A DNA stretch of 64,000 nucleotides, taken from Flaveria trinervia. Taxonomy: Eukaryota; Streptophyta; Magnoliopsida; Asterales; Asteraceae. The notes under the pieces were generated by a model. That model was not told the origin of the DNA. It searched no databases and was given only the letters and a program-made list of their open reading frames with translations. A program made the translations under genes and the position numbers. The stretch is taken from NCBI GenBank assembly GCA_025506515.1, contig CM046452.1, forward strand, positions 104,536,551-104,600,550. Direction: 5' to 3'. Below, in pieces: positions 11,608-22,800 of this stretch. Each line of letters begins with the position of its first letter. The stretch's first letter is position 1.

Positions 11608-12232
11608 TAGGGCTGCAAACGAACTGAACGTTCAGTGAACAGTTCGTGAACCGTTCGGCGGGAAGTTCGTTTATGTTTGTTCGTTTAGTAAATGAACAAA
11701 CACGAACACGAAAATTCCGTTCGCTTAGTTAAACGAACAAACATGAACACAACCCACATTCGTTCATTTATATCCGCGAACGTTCGATAATGTTCGTTTA
11801 TGTTCGTTAGCGTTCGTTCGTGAACGTTCGATAAAGTGTTCGTTTATGTTCGTTTATATTCGTAATTATTGTGTCAGTTATTTTTATGACTATTATATCA
11901 AGTATTTTTTGATATATATGTTAACTACTTGTAATAAAAAATATAAATTTTATTTTAAAATAAATCTATAATAATTTGTATTCTATGAATTTTTTTGTGT
12001 TTATCTTGTTCATGAACAGTTGTTTATGTTCGTTTGCTTTTGTTTGTGTTCGTTTGCGTTCGGTAAGTGTTTGTGAACAGTTCATGAACATGTTCATTTT
12101 CTTAATAAACGAACACGAACAAGAAATCTCGTTCGATAAGTGTTCGTGAACAGTTCATAAACAAGTTTATTTATTAATGAACAAACACGAACAAAACATT
12201 CTTCGTATTCGTTCGGTTCATTTCTATGCATA
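11608..12232. mobile_element. Non-autonomous hAT-like element with CGAAC/GTTCG subterminal repeats
   Basis: The left end TAGGGCTGCAAACGAACTGA and the right end (minus strand TATGCATAGAAATGAACCGA) form an imperfect inverted repeat. Both arms are packed with dozens of TTCGTT, GAACA and TGTTCG words, while the centre (about 11870-12000) is plain AT-rich sequence. This design is typical of non-autonomous hAT elements whose transposase binds short subterminal repeats. I could not find a clean 8-bp target duplication (left TACACAGC, right ACAAAAAC), so the class assignment rests on architecture. Confidence 0.6.
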
Positions 12233-12479
12233 ACAAAAACAAATCATAATTCTTTGTTGAAATAATTGATTAAAAAAGGCAACAGAAAGATTTGAATAAC
12301 TAAATCATACGATCATCGTTCACACACAATCTATCACTGGAAGCTTCAAAATTTGACCATACAACCCTTAACTGTCTTCTTCTCGTTGTCTACTTCAACA
12401 CCAAGCGGCCATAAACACACATACGATCACCATCAAACATACTCAAACACCCACAATACCTTCGTAATTATCGTAACAT

Positions 12480-13292
12480 AAGATTTTACATTAACCCAAA
12501 AGAAATTAGAAATCTCCTGTTCTTGTTGTCGATTTGCCCTTTTTTCAACAGATAAAACTTAAACGTTATTACCCGTTGCGTAAGCGCTGCCGTCACCCGA
12601 TTGTTTATATATACCTTTTTTTAGTAATTTTCATCAAATCTACTGCCCTCATAGCCTCAATCTACAATATCGAAAAGTGTGTTCTCAGGTCGTACAGTTC
12701 AGAGATTTTCGTCGAATACTCATCTGGGTACGAAATTTATTATTATTTCTTGATGAGTTCTGTAAAATTTTGGTGGTTTGAGTGCTTATTTAGTGTAGAA
12801 TATTTATGAGTGTATATTCTTGTTTAATCTTTAGATCATGGAACATTTGAATGCTGGAGTCTTGCATTTTAAAATCAACCCATTGCTACTTATTATATTG
12901 AAATCAATCTTTGTGTTTCACTAGATTACAATATGTTTTGATACTTGTTTCTTGGTAAAATGGTAACTGCAAGAACTAGTAAAACAATATGTTTTTATTT
13001 ATAGTTTTTCAATTTTTGTTGTGATAATCTTGAAGCATTAGTTTTGCCGATCATATGATTTATTGATTGCTTGTTTAATCTGCAAGATGTTCATAATGAC
13101 AAGAACATAATATACTAAAGCTTTTGCACTTTGTTTAAGAAATTCATAATTGCATTGGTAAATGATTTAGAAGCAAACATCTTGATCTATGTATGAAACA
13201 CTATATGTGCACAAAATCTTGTGTTGTTTTGGAATAACCATTATGAAAAGTTATTTTTTCTTCTTCAGATTAATTGACATCAAGTGTTAACG
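12480..13292 (+). promoter_or_regulatory. 5' leader and 5'UTR intron of SURNod19 copy 2
   Basis: The leader resembles that of copy 1 and ends at a conserved donor (12727/12728). A 541-nt intron (12728-13268) follows, ending in TTCTTCAG, and the translated exon begins with ATTAATTGACATCAAG before the ATG. The intron is longer than in copy 1 (302 nt). The plus-strand frame at 12534-12809 crosses this donor and is not taken as a gene. Confidence 0.6.
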
Positions 13293-15495
13293 ATGTCGCA
13301 ACGTAGTCAAGGTGTGGCGCTCTTCTTATCTATCGCGCTTTTGGCAGCATGCTTTCTAAATTCTGAAGCTCGTGTAGTGTGTGATGAAAACGGGTTAAAA
13401 ACCATGGTGCAGTTATCTCCTAAAATAACCCAACATCCGGTTCAGTTTCAAACAAATTCTATTATGACATCGAGTTCCCAAAAGGTCATATTGCTATAAA
13501 AAGCTTCAATGCTGAAGTTGTTGATGAAGCAGGGAACCCTGTTCCTCTTCATGAAACTTATCTCCATCACTGGGTTGCAGTAAGATACTATGAACGAATA
13601 GGTATCGAAGATAAAAAGTATAACGGTAATCTCGGGTTCCACCAATCAGATTTCATTATTTCTGGGAATGCTGGCATATGCAATCATGGTCTTTCCCAGT
13701 TTTTCGGATTGGGGTCTGAAACACGTAGAACATCCACATACATTCCTGATCCTTATGGAATCGAAGTAGGTAATCCACTTGAAGTTCCTTCAGGATACGA
13801 AGAGAAATGGATGTTCAACATCCATGCAATCGACACTCGGGGTACAGTAGATGCAACGGGGTGTACTGAATGCAGGTATCATGTTAATTATAATAAACCT
13901 TTGGGGTGCAGTAATGCAATAACATCACCTTAGTTGACCTAATGCATGACATAATTTGGTCATTTTGTATTTGTAACCATCTATGTTTTTACTCATATAG
14001 TCATGTAAACACTTTAGTTTTAGTTTTGATAAAAATCTTCTATAAGTTTCAAAAGTGTTTAGTTAGGTGCAATCCATATAAGACTTTAGTACCTTTTTTA
14101 TGCAATAACCCTCAATTTGTTAGAAATTTACACTCAGAAGGGAATCGAGGTCGCATATGGTTTTCATGTTTTATTATGCGTGAGATATACTAAACGTGTT
14201 TGTTTGTTTGTTTGGTTGTTATATGGTTTTCATGTTAGTGCTTTGGAAATGCAGGTGCAACTTATATAATGTGACAATTGATGAATATGGTCGACCTTTG
14301 AAGCCAGATTATGAGGGAGGGTTGTATTGTTGCTATGATGAAACACAGTGCAAAGTGAAGAATGGACTTGAAAGTGTCCAAAGAAACCTTTACTTAAAGT
14401 ACACAGTTAAGTATGTTGATTGGAGTGACGCCATTGTACCTGTTAAAATCTTCATATTAGATGTCACTGATACTTGGGAGAAGACAGGAATCCATGATTG
14501 CCTTGTAAGTTACCTTAGCACTTCATCTTTTGACATAAACCTAAATGAAATTCATCACCTTTTTAGTAAAATTTGTAGCTTTTTGTCACCTTAGTATATA
14601 ATCATCATCTTTAACACTTTTTAGTAACATTTTCTGCCTTTTTGTTATCTTGGTAAGTACTAATTATCTTTTGTCATAAAACTTATGACTATAGATCGAG
14701 TTTAACATTGAACAATCTACCACTGGAATCGCTCCTAATGACTACACGACAACCAGAAGGACAAGTGTGAGTTTCCCAACTGCTGGTGAAGTTGTTTATG
14801 GTGTTGCACACCAGCACACTGGCGGCATAGGTTCTGCTCTATATAGAGAGGTAGAAATTTCAGATTTTAAAGTCGGTTTTGTTTCTTTTTATCTATATAT
14901 ATGCATTTTAAATATCTACAGATGCATTTAAATCGAAAAAAGCTATTAATTTTGTTCAGGATGGACAAGTAATTTGCTCATCTATGCCTATGTATGGGAA
15001 AGGAAATGATGCAGGAGATGAAGCTGGTTACATTGTAGGAATGACTACTTGTTATCCTAAACCAGGGTCTATGAAGATAGCTAAAGGCGAAACAATAATG
15101 TTGGAGTCTAATTACAGCAGCGAAAAGAGTCACACAGGAGTTATGGGACTCTTCTATATTCTTGTTGCTGAGTCTTCTTTAGAATCAAATTATCAAGTTC
15201 AAGTAAGATCTCTACCCTTTTATTCATCATTCATCTTCAATAAAACGTTTGCAGTTTGATTATCATATTTTGAACAATATTATTGGAACATTACATAGCT
15301 TAAGTTAGATGCTTGAGTATCATATTATATTTTTTGAACATTTCTTTAATTTGGTTTTTGCAGGCTCATGAAGGAATGACTGTACCAATTTCCCTGTGGG
15401 GTGTAGCTGTGTTTGGAGTGGCAATTTGTGCGGCTGTTTTAGTTGGTTATCGAAGAAAACGAAGTGAGGATGGTTACCAGCCTATTTCAACTTGA
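13293..15495 (+). CDS. SURNod19 / MtN19-like protein, copy 2 (one-base frameshift in exon 1)
   Basis: Five coding exons: 13293-13875, 14255-14504, 14695-14850, 14960-15202, 15364-15495. The three internal exons have exactly the lengths of those in copy 1 (250, 156 and 243 nt). It is the same SURNod19 family (PF07712): signal peptide, HETYLHHWVAVRYYER region, conserved ECRCNLYNVTIDEYGRP, GIHDCL, and a C-terminal membrane helix (SLWGVAVFGVAICAAVLVGY) with a basic tail. The total of 1364 nt is one base short of 455 codons. Where copy 1 reads CATCCGGGTTC, copy 2 reads CATCCGGTTC (G-run at 13439-13440), which destroys the frame about 50 codons in. Copy 1 is intact at this site and copy 2 is intact where copy 1 is broken. 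Divergence from copy 1 in coding and intron sequence shows an old tandem duplication, not a recent one. Confidence 0.88.
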
Positions 15496-15905
15496 GCAGC
15501 TTCTTCCTCTGGTACGCAAGAATGTGATGATATGCGACACGAGTCTTGTTGGTTGGTGAAACTATAAGTTTTATGAACATGAATATGTGAAAAACATAAG
15601 GATGCATAACTATAAAATAAAGTCACAGTCGAGTTTATCGCATGGTTGATGTAAAAATCATGGGAGTCATCTATTGTGTTATGAGAGAAACAAGTATGAT
15701 TTGTTATGTTTAACCATGTAAATTTTCAATAATTATGTAGTCTTGTCTGGTTAAAGTATGTGTTTAGTCAATGTATGATAAGCACACTATGCAAAAGTAT
15801 ATAGTTTATTATATGTTTATCACGTGTATTTCTTAAAACTAGTTAATTGTTGTATGTTATTGGGTTGGTTATTTAGACATCCCATAATTATAAATCAACA
15901 CCTTA
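15496..15905. other. 3' flank of SURNod19 copy 2
   Basis: The stretch presumably contains the 3'UTR (several AATAAA-like words such as TATAAAATAAAG near 15612). No gene is recognised, and the composition is ordinary AT-rich. Confidence 0.4.
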
Positions 15906-15909
15906 AATT

Positions 15910-16140
15910 TCTATACGTTTCGTATAGGGGGTGGGTTGTATAGGGCTATATATGTCGTATAACAATCTGACAACCCTCTGAATTTTCCCTCGTAGTTAGT
16001 GTCAAATTTTTTTATACGCGTTGTATATTCTATGTGTCGTATAGGACTATATGTGGCGTATAGCAATCTGACAACCCCTTTGAATTTTCTTGTTTTCAGT
16101 GTTTTCGACCATATACGTCGCTTATTGTATCATATGGGGT
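15910..16140. repeat. Direct duplication rich in TATACG/CGTATA words
   Basis: Two related segments (about 15926-15990 and 16034-16092) share GTCGTATA, a GACTATAT/GGCTATAT word, AATCTGACAACCC and TGAATTTTC. Short palindromes of the CTATACG...CGTATAG type surround them. It looks like part of an uncharacterised small element. No ends or target duplication were found. Confidence 0.45.
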
Positions 16141-16439
16141 GTATAGACGTGTGTCGATTTATTCAAGTGGGTTTCTCGTTTGGACCCATGTCATTACATT
16201 ATTAACAAATTCAATGAGTGTAAGTCGAATTTGGTTGGGCATAACTTCAAATGAAAGCGGGTCTTTTCCTAAAAAAAAGGACAATTGGTCCGTTTGGGTT
16301 GGCTCGATATTAATGTCATAATATTGGATCTATTAAATGCAATTTAAATTAATTGTTTACTACAAAATATCATAAATTGTACCATCAAAAGTAATAAAAT
16401 TAAAGTGGTTATGTTGGGTGTCTGGAAATTGCTTTCAAG

Positions 16440-16720
16440 CAGAGATGGATAAAAACCCGGTTTGAAAACTAGAACTGGCAACCCGACCGTCCCAGTTGTC
16501 AAACCGGTTTTATCTGCAATCAGTTTCAAACCGATCCAACCCGTATCAGATATCAGTTATTAAGCCTATCCGGTGAAATCAGTTTGAACCCAATAAATCC
16601 GAACAGTACCGGTTTCAACCCAGTTCTTCCCCTCAGTCAAACTAGTTTCAACCCGAACCGTTAAAAAAACAGTTTTGGCTTCTGTTTACGGTTTACCCAA
16701 CACAAACTAGTTTGCAACTG
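16440..16720. mobile_element. hAT-like remnant with AACCGG/AACCCG repeats
   Basis: The segment begins with CAGAGATGGATAAAAACCCG and is dense in AACCCG, AACCGG and CAGTTTCAA words over about 280 bp. This is the same design as the subterminal arms of the two hAT elements in the window but with a different motif. Only one arm is apparent, so it is probably a fragment. Confidence 0.35.
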
Positions 16721-16795
16721 AGTTATAACTCGCTTTCTACACCTCCATTTTCAAGTTACAACCCTATCCTATCTGTTTTGACTTGCATAAACTAC

Positions 16796-16837
16796 AATAC
16801 GACATACGACATACGACATACGACATACGACATACGT
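16796..16837. repeat. 7-bp microsatellite (ACGACAT)n
   Basis: Five to six perfect head-to-tail copies of TACGACA. A related ATACGACATACGTTAAGAAAG segment recurs about 65 bp downstream, so a larger duplication surrounds the microsatellite. Confidence 0.8.
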
Positions 16838-17194
16838 TAAGAAAGCCCAAATTGTCTCAGTTTTAAATCGTATAGTTTTAGTCTGTTCGGATAAGACAAT
16901 ACGACATACGTTAAGAAAGCAAAATTGTCCCAGTTTCATCCATTTGGGCCAAAAATGTCACATCACATGTGTAGTTGTGTAGTACTTTAGTTGTGCATTG
17001 TTTTGGTTTGTGATGTTGTGTTTTTTTACAGGCAAAGTTTTGTTAAATACGTGTATGCTTTGAAGGCAATTACTTTTAGACAGGTGAGTACCGAACCAAC
17101 AAAACGGGTCGAATCAATTATAGTTTTATTAACACAACAGGTCAAGCATATGTGAGATCTTGTCCACATTACAAGTTGTAGGGAAAGAGTAAAA

Positions 17195-17428
17195 TGTGAC
17201 AACCAATGACGGGCCTTGCCATCATAATGAATAAACTATTAGATTATATTATTATTAGGGTTAGGTAAAGATTATTATTAGGGTTGAGTTTACGGACTCG
17301 TTTAGGTTTTTAAAGTTTTATTGTAAACTTTATATAATGTAAACTAACCTATCAATAATAATCAATTCAGTCTTTTATCATCTTACATAAACGGTTATGA
17401 AGGCGCCTATACCTTTGCTTTGACAACA
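17195..17428 (+). mobile_element. Possible short LTR (TRIM-like)
   Basis: The segment starts TGTGACAACC and ends TTTGACAACA, so TGT...ACA ends are present. It includes a TATA-like TTTATATAATG and an AATAATAATC region in LTR-like order. The flanking bases do not form an obvious 5-bp duplication. Small size suggests a solo LTR of a miniature retrotransposon; weak evidence only. Confidence 0.3.
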
Positions 17429-17606
17429 AATACTAGCATTAATATAAAGATGTGACATTAAAGGTAAAGAGGCAAGACATCTCTAGACTCTCTCTCACTT
17501 GTATTTTCTTCGATAGAACAATTACTTACTCTCATGACAAGGTTGACAATGTTTTTTTTCCGGTTTAACTAGATCCTGGTGCTTGGAATTCCAAGTTAGA
17601 TAGGAA

Positions 17607-18042
17607 AAATGTCACAAAATAGTAACCAAGTTTCAAAAGTGTTCTAGTTTAGTCACTCATGCATATTTTTTTTAAATTGGATCTCCAAACGATCAAATCG
17701 AGTCATTACCAAATTTTATTATGACAAGAAAGTAATGATGGAAAAGACATTAGAGTTAGAATTTTTCAATATATAAAATTATATTAAAAAATAAAAAAAC
17801 ATGTTAGTTATGAAAAAATTAAAAAAAAATGCCTAAAATTTACGTCAACGTTCTATATCAGCTTCAAAAGATAGAAAAAATATTTTCTAACTGAATCCAA
17901 AAGTATAACATGCTAAAAAATATTTTATGACTTTTAATTTGTATAAAATATAAAAATAAGTGATCTAATTGGAACACTTTTAAAACTTGAGTTACTTAAT
18001 TGGAACACTTTTAAAAGTTGGTTATTATTTTACAAAGTTACC
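17607..18042. mobile_element. Small inverted-repeat element (MULE/MITE-like)
   Basis: The left arm (GTCACAAAATAGTAACCAAG ... AAAAGTGTTCTAGTTTAGTC) is an imperfect inverted copy of the right arm, which contains GGAACACTTTTAAAAGTTGG and TTATTTTACAAAGTTACC. The GGAACACTTTTAAAA word is itself doubled in the right arm. The roughly 300-bp centre is AT-rich with no coding potential. It fits a non-autonomous Mutator-like or foldback element; the target duplication was not resolved. Confidence 0.5.
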
Positions 18043-21000
18043 CCAGTCTGATAAGTGGATATCCGAATCATGACCAAGTGGTCCGGATTGTACAATAATT
18101 TCTTTTTTGTTTTGTTTTCCTTTGACAACATAAACACAAAGCATTGATCCTTATACGTTAAGGTATGCATACTAGCAAACTATATAGGTTTGTTCTTGGT
18201 GTGAACAACTTTCTCATACAACCCATCACAAACCCCAAAGGGCAAAGGACCTAGTGGCGTAGTTCATTATAAGTCATGCACATTATAATATTTTCAAACA
18301 AAAAGTGAAACAAGAATCCTTTGTGATCTTTAAATACTTTTTTTTCTAACCTTAAAGTTTAAGAGCCGGTTGAACTTGGTCTCTTAAGAAATCGTTGGTT
18401 CATGAGCGTATGTTACCATTTAGTGCAACTTCTCTAAGATAATGATTAGTTTGAAAATAAGAATGGGTTAAGACTAAATGTTATGAATATTACATTTTAT
18501 ACAAACTTACATCGGTTTAGGATATAAGAGATGTGTTCATATGTATAGAAAATATCACCAATGTATTTTGGTGTTTTGGATGTGGGAGAGAAAAAAGTTT
18601 TGTTGTTAATAGTTCATAGGTTGGAGGAGTATGAGGATGAATGTCAAAAGTCTCCGAAATAAAGTAATGAGTTTGTACTTAAGAGAATAAAAAATTTAAC
18701 AGATGAGTAATATATTACGTGTCAATAAATAAATAATAACTAATTAAAGAGATTATAAGACAAGGATAATTATAAAGCTAACAAACTAAGGATATTGTAT
18801 CATCTCCTTCGTGATTCATTCTTTTCATTCTCTATCTTCAGATTTTTTTTGCATGCATTTTATTATTTTGTTCCTGTTTTATAACTTAGGGTCATTGCAA
18901 CATTCTTGCATATCAATGTTGCTTTTGTTGTTCCCGATTTAAGATTCAAGGTCATTGTTAGATTTGTGAAAAATAAAAAGAATCAAAACATAAATGCAAA
19001 ATGTTTTGATCCTTAGAAAATAATAGGAGTTTGTTATTGATATTTTCCAAATTATTTTCATTCTTAATCTTTCTCTATACAAATAGATCCACAGAGAAAT
19101 ATAGAGAGAATAGAGTGTTTTGATAACAAATGGATTTTCATATAACCCAACCCATAATAATATTGTGATACCATATAAAACTATTAAAAAGATCATGGGA
19201 GATATTGTATATTATTTATCAGCTATTTATAGGAGTATGATCAAAAAGAAAAATTATTATAATTATAACTGTTAACTACAATAAAAATTAATTAAAATAA
19301 ATATCATCTGCATTACAAACTCTAAGTACTATATTTTATTTAAACGTACATAAACTATTACATACTTTATCTAATGTATATCTTTTAACACTACTAGAAA
19401 AGACTAATTATTATATTTATTGTATAAGAAATCAGGTGTTACGATTACCATACAACATCTTTCAAATGATTTTATAGGATGAAACTAGTTTTGAACTTAT
19501 ATTTGTTATTCAGTAGCACCATAATAAATCTTTTACTCGATCAATAATATATTTTTTTGTTATTGTCTTATACGTTTTACAATATAGTTTTCATAAACAT
19601 AATGTACAATTCTTAATAGTTTTATTTTCAAACTACGTTAAAGTCTTCTTTACTCGATTTCCACCTTGTGTTGTTTTTTCTTCTTTTTCTTTCACTGATT
19701 TTACTTTCTTTTTCTTAACCATCAAGGTAAGCTTTCACTACCTTTTATTTTCAACAATTTAAAGTTCATGAAATGTCGTGTTCATGTCGGTTTGACCTTA
19801 ATTCTGACTTATTACATTCAAAGGTCAAACTCTAAATCATCATCATTAAATCACAAATACGAAGTGTAAAGGCATTATGGCATTGTTCTTTCATGTTCAA
19901 AGTGCCTAGCATTTGTTGCAGTTTGAAGATGATCAATTCTTCAAGATTATTGCACAAACAATAAAAGCTCATGATAGATATGTAGCTAGATCAATGAAAT
20001 CTCAAAACAAGAAGTTTCGATTAATGGAGTTGAGGGGGAAGATGCATGATTGACACCAATACATCATCAACCATAGAATTATACATAAAAAAAGTAACAT
20101 ACCAAATTACAACTCGATCACAAACCGATAACATACTCAAACAAAGAAGCAACAAAAACATAAACACAAAGACGATACGATTTCAAGAAAATATCTGGAA
20201 GAAAGGCATCACCTTCCCTTTGCCTGAATGACTTGCCTTAATGTTACCCCCACCCACCTTTTAGTTTCCCTAATCCATTTGATCACAAGAAGATCGATCT
20301 CTTATCATCGTTGCCATCTGTCATGATCACCATCTTCTTCTTCTTCTTCTTTCGCCACATCTTTGACTTGTTAACGTTTGATGGGTTATCTTATTTCTCC
20401 ATTGAGATGAATATATATATATATATAATACGATAGTATGTAGTCGTAGTTAGCTATGTAGTGAAAAAGAGAAAAAGACCGACGTCGATAATGGAATTTT
20501 CCTAATGGTCCCCCTTGTCTTTATTCTCAAATTTTCCTAGCCAATGGCCCGCCTTTGTCTTTATTCTCAAATTTAGCCTTGTAGTGATGCACCACTACTA
20601 AAGAATTGTATATCTTATTCTTTCAAATGTGATTACCATTGCTAACTAAAGTTGTCATACCCTTATCTTTACCCCTTTTTAGGTCTCTAAAAAGCTACAA
20701 TCTTTGTAGATAGATCTAAAGAATGGTTATAAGCAAATCTAGAACGAAGCTGCCGACGGTAAAACAACTCATTTTTTATCAAGATTCGACTGGTGTTGTG
20801 TCGAAAGTAAAAGGATTAACAAATGGGAAAAGTAGTTTAAAGTGGTTATTACTTGGTAGCAACAAAATGGAGGAGAATAATAAAAGGTGATATAGAAGCA
20901 TAAGTAGTTTGGACCACCCAACTCATCATAATCAAGAATCCTAAAGGAGGAATCTTGTTGGGTGTCTGTCTTCACCAACTAATTAGTGGGGTGGCAACCT

Positions 21001-22451
21001 TTTATTTGACCTAAACGTATTATTATCTACCATTAATACCATTTTTATGTTTTATATTTGCAATTACCATTTTTGTTCACTCACAAACAAAAATACCATA
21101 GGAACAATCTCAATATATGGATGTCTACCATCTTCACTAGCAAATTAGCGAGGTGAGTGAAATAATATATAAATCGTTATATTTCATTATTTTATTACTT
21201 TCTACGGAGTAAAAGCAAGAAAAAATGAAGATGTAGGCATGATGAAGAAAGTGACAACCTTAAGGCTTATCCACTAGATGACACATCACAATCTGTTGGC
21301 AATGATGGATTAGACGACATTATTGGATAAGCTAGTACCCACCCATTACAAAAGTTTTGTAGAGGAGTGAGTCATATATTTATTCTAAATATTAAAATAT
21401 GTATGTATTTAAGAAAACAAATAGAGAGCTTGATTCGTAATCATACCTCAAAGTAACTAATAATTGTATATCCTTTCTATAACTATATGAGATCATATCT
21501 ATAGTACAGTATAAGTTTAAAAATAGAAATCAAATAATAAAAACTAGCAATTGGTGGTAATTTCCGGTGTAACAAGAATCCAACATTAAATAAATAGCAT
21601 TGGGTAAGGAGTAAACATGTTTAAGTCGTAGTAAACATGTGTATGCTGAGGGTTGTAATTTCTAGTATAACATGAATCCAACTTTGAATAATTAGCCTTG
21701 GGTAAGGAGTAAACATGTTTAAGTCATATTCCGGGTTGACATGACTAACATATCTTAATTTTGTGCAATGTTCAAGTTGACTTTTCATACTAAATACAAC
21801 TCTTCAACCCGTAAAGATTAAACAAAGTGGGGAATTTAATTCAAACTCAATTCTATGCGAAACCTTTTGAATTTGATATTTGTTTATGGCTTTGTACCGC
21901 AATTTGGATTTACTTACTTGAATTTGGAAGTTTTGTTTTATGTTATATATTCATTATTAGTTTTTTGAACATCTTAGATCTATAAACCCATGTATCCATC
22001 CATTTAGTAGTTGTACATGAGTCATGTCAGAATTACCAATGTTGTAGCATGTTTGAATTGGGAACCTAGCTAGATCTTGACAATCACTTATAATTGTCTC
22101 TTTCAAGTAAGCATATGCATGAGTTAATCTAAACATATTAGAAAGAAAAAAAAACATTACAACTAGTAAGTAAAGAATAGTAATTATTTACTCTAAATTA
22201 AATTATGCCTTGTATTACGTTAGAATACATATTTATAACATCAACGAACATTAAATAAGTCATATATAACTGCTATTCGTTTTATTTATACCATAAAGAA
22301 AGAACTGAATTAATGGGATCAAAGCTAGCCCCACTCCCACACAACACTCTTTTAAGTAGTGTTTAAAATATTTTAATTGTGATAAATACTTTGATTGACA
22401 AGTTATCAAACTTGCAACATATTTTAACTTTATTTCAAAAGCAAATGCAAC
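18043..22451. other. Long intergenic region without recognised genes
   Basis: About 4.4 kb of AT-rich DNA. Visible structure: a CTT microsatellite (20333-20352), a TA microsatellite (20410-20426), and a duplicated AATTTTCCTAGCCAATGG-type segment near 20495-20575. The short frames (for example 18939-19196 minus, 20769-20978 minus) have no family resemblance and poor composition. Confidence 0.5.
21557..21729. repeat. Diverged ~99-bp direct duplication
   Basis: Two copies (21557-21630 and 21656-21729) share GTAATTTC, GAATCCAAC, GGTAAGGAGTAAACATGTTT and AAGTC in the same order, about 99 bp apart. Function unknown. Confidence 0.6.
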
Positions 22452-22533
22452 GTGGACGTGCCGGAGTGGTTATCGGGCATGACTAGAAATCATGTGGGCT
22501 CTGCCCGCGCAGGTTCGAATCCTGCCGTTCACG
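22452..22533 (+). tRNA. tRNA-Ser (anticodon AGA)
   Basis: An 82-nt cloverleaf can be drawn by eye. The acceptor stem GTGGACG pairs with CGTTCAC (two G-U pairs). The anticodon stem CATGA/TCATG encloses loop CTAGAAA with anticodon AGA. A long variable arm (GGGCTCTGCCC) is typical of serine tRNAs, and the T-arm is GCAGGTTCGAATCCTGC. There is no encoded CCA, and a T-rich Pol III terminator follows immediately (GTTTTTA then TTTTTTT). Internal A-box (near 22458-22470) and B-box (GGTTCGAATCC) are present. The length, long variable arm and nuclear-style terminator point to a functional cytosolic tRNA gene with no intron. Confidence 0.93.
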
Positions 22534-22570
22534 TTTTTATATTTTTTTACCTCCTTTAATCCCGTTTATC

Positions 22571-22800
22571 TATTTGGGCTCCCATTTTTTTAACTATTTG
22601 GGCTCCCATTTTTTTAACTATTTGGGCTCCCATTTTTTTAACTATTTGGGCTCCCATTTTTTAACTATTTGGGCTCCCATTTTTTTAACTATTTGGGCTC
22701 CCATTTTTTTAACTATTTGGGCTCCCATTTTTTTAAATATTTGGGCTCCCATTTTTTTAACTATTTGGGCTCCCATTTTTTTAACTATTGGGCCTTTGTT
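22571..22800 (+). repeat. 24-bp tandem array (TATTTGGGCTCCCATTTTTT unit)
   Basis: Nine near-identical copies plus a partial tenth, starting at about 22571, 22595, 22619, 22643, 22666, 22690, 22714, 22739 and 22763. They differ mainly in the length of the T run. The array begins about 40 bp after the tRNA gene. It creates a long repetitive open frame that is not a gene. The T runs could act as extra Pol III terminators for the upstream tRNA. Confidence 0.9.

Noticed and set aside
12534..12809. 91-codon plus frame upstream of SURNod19 copy 2
   Set aside because: It spans the conserved 5'UTR intron donor at 12727/12728, and the matching region of copy 1 has no equivalent frame.
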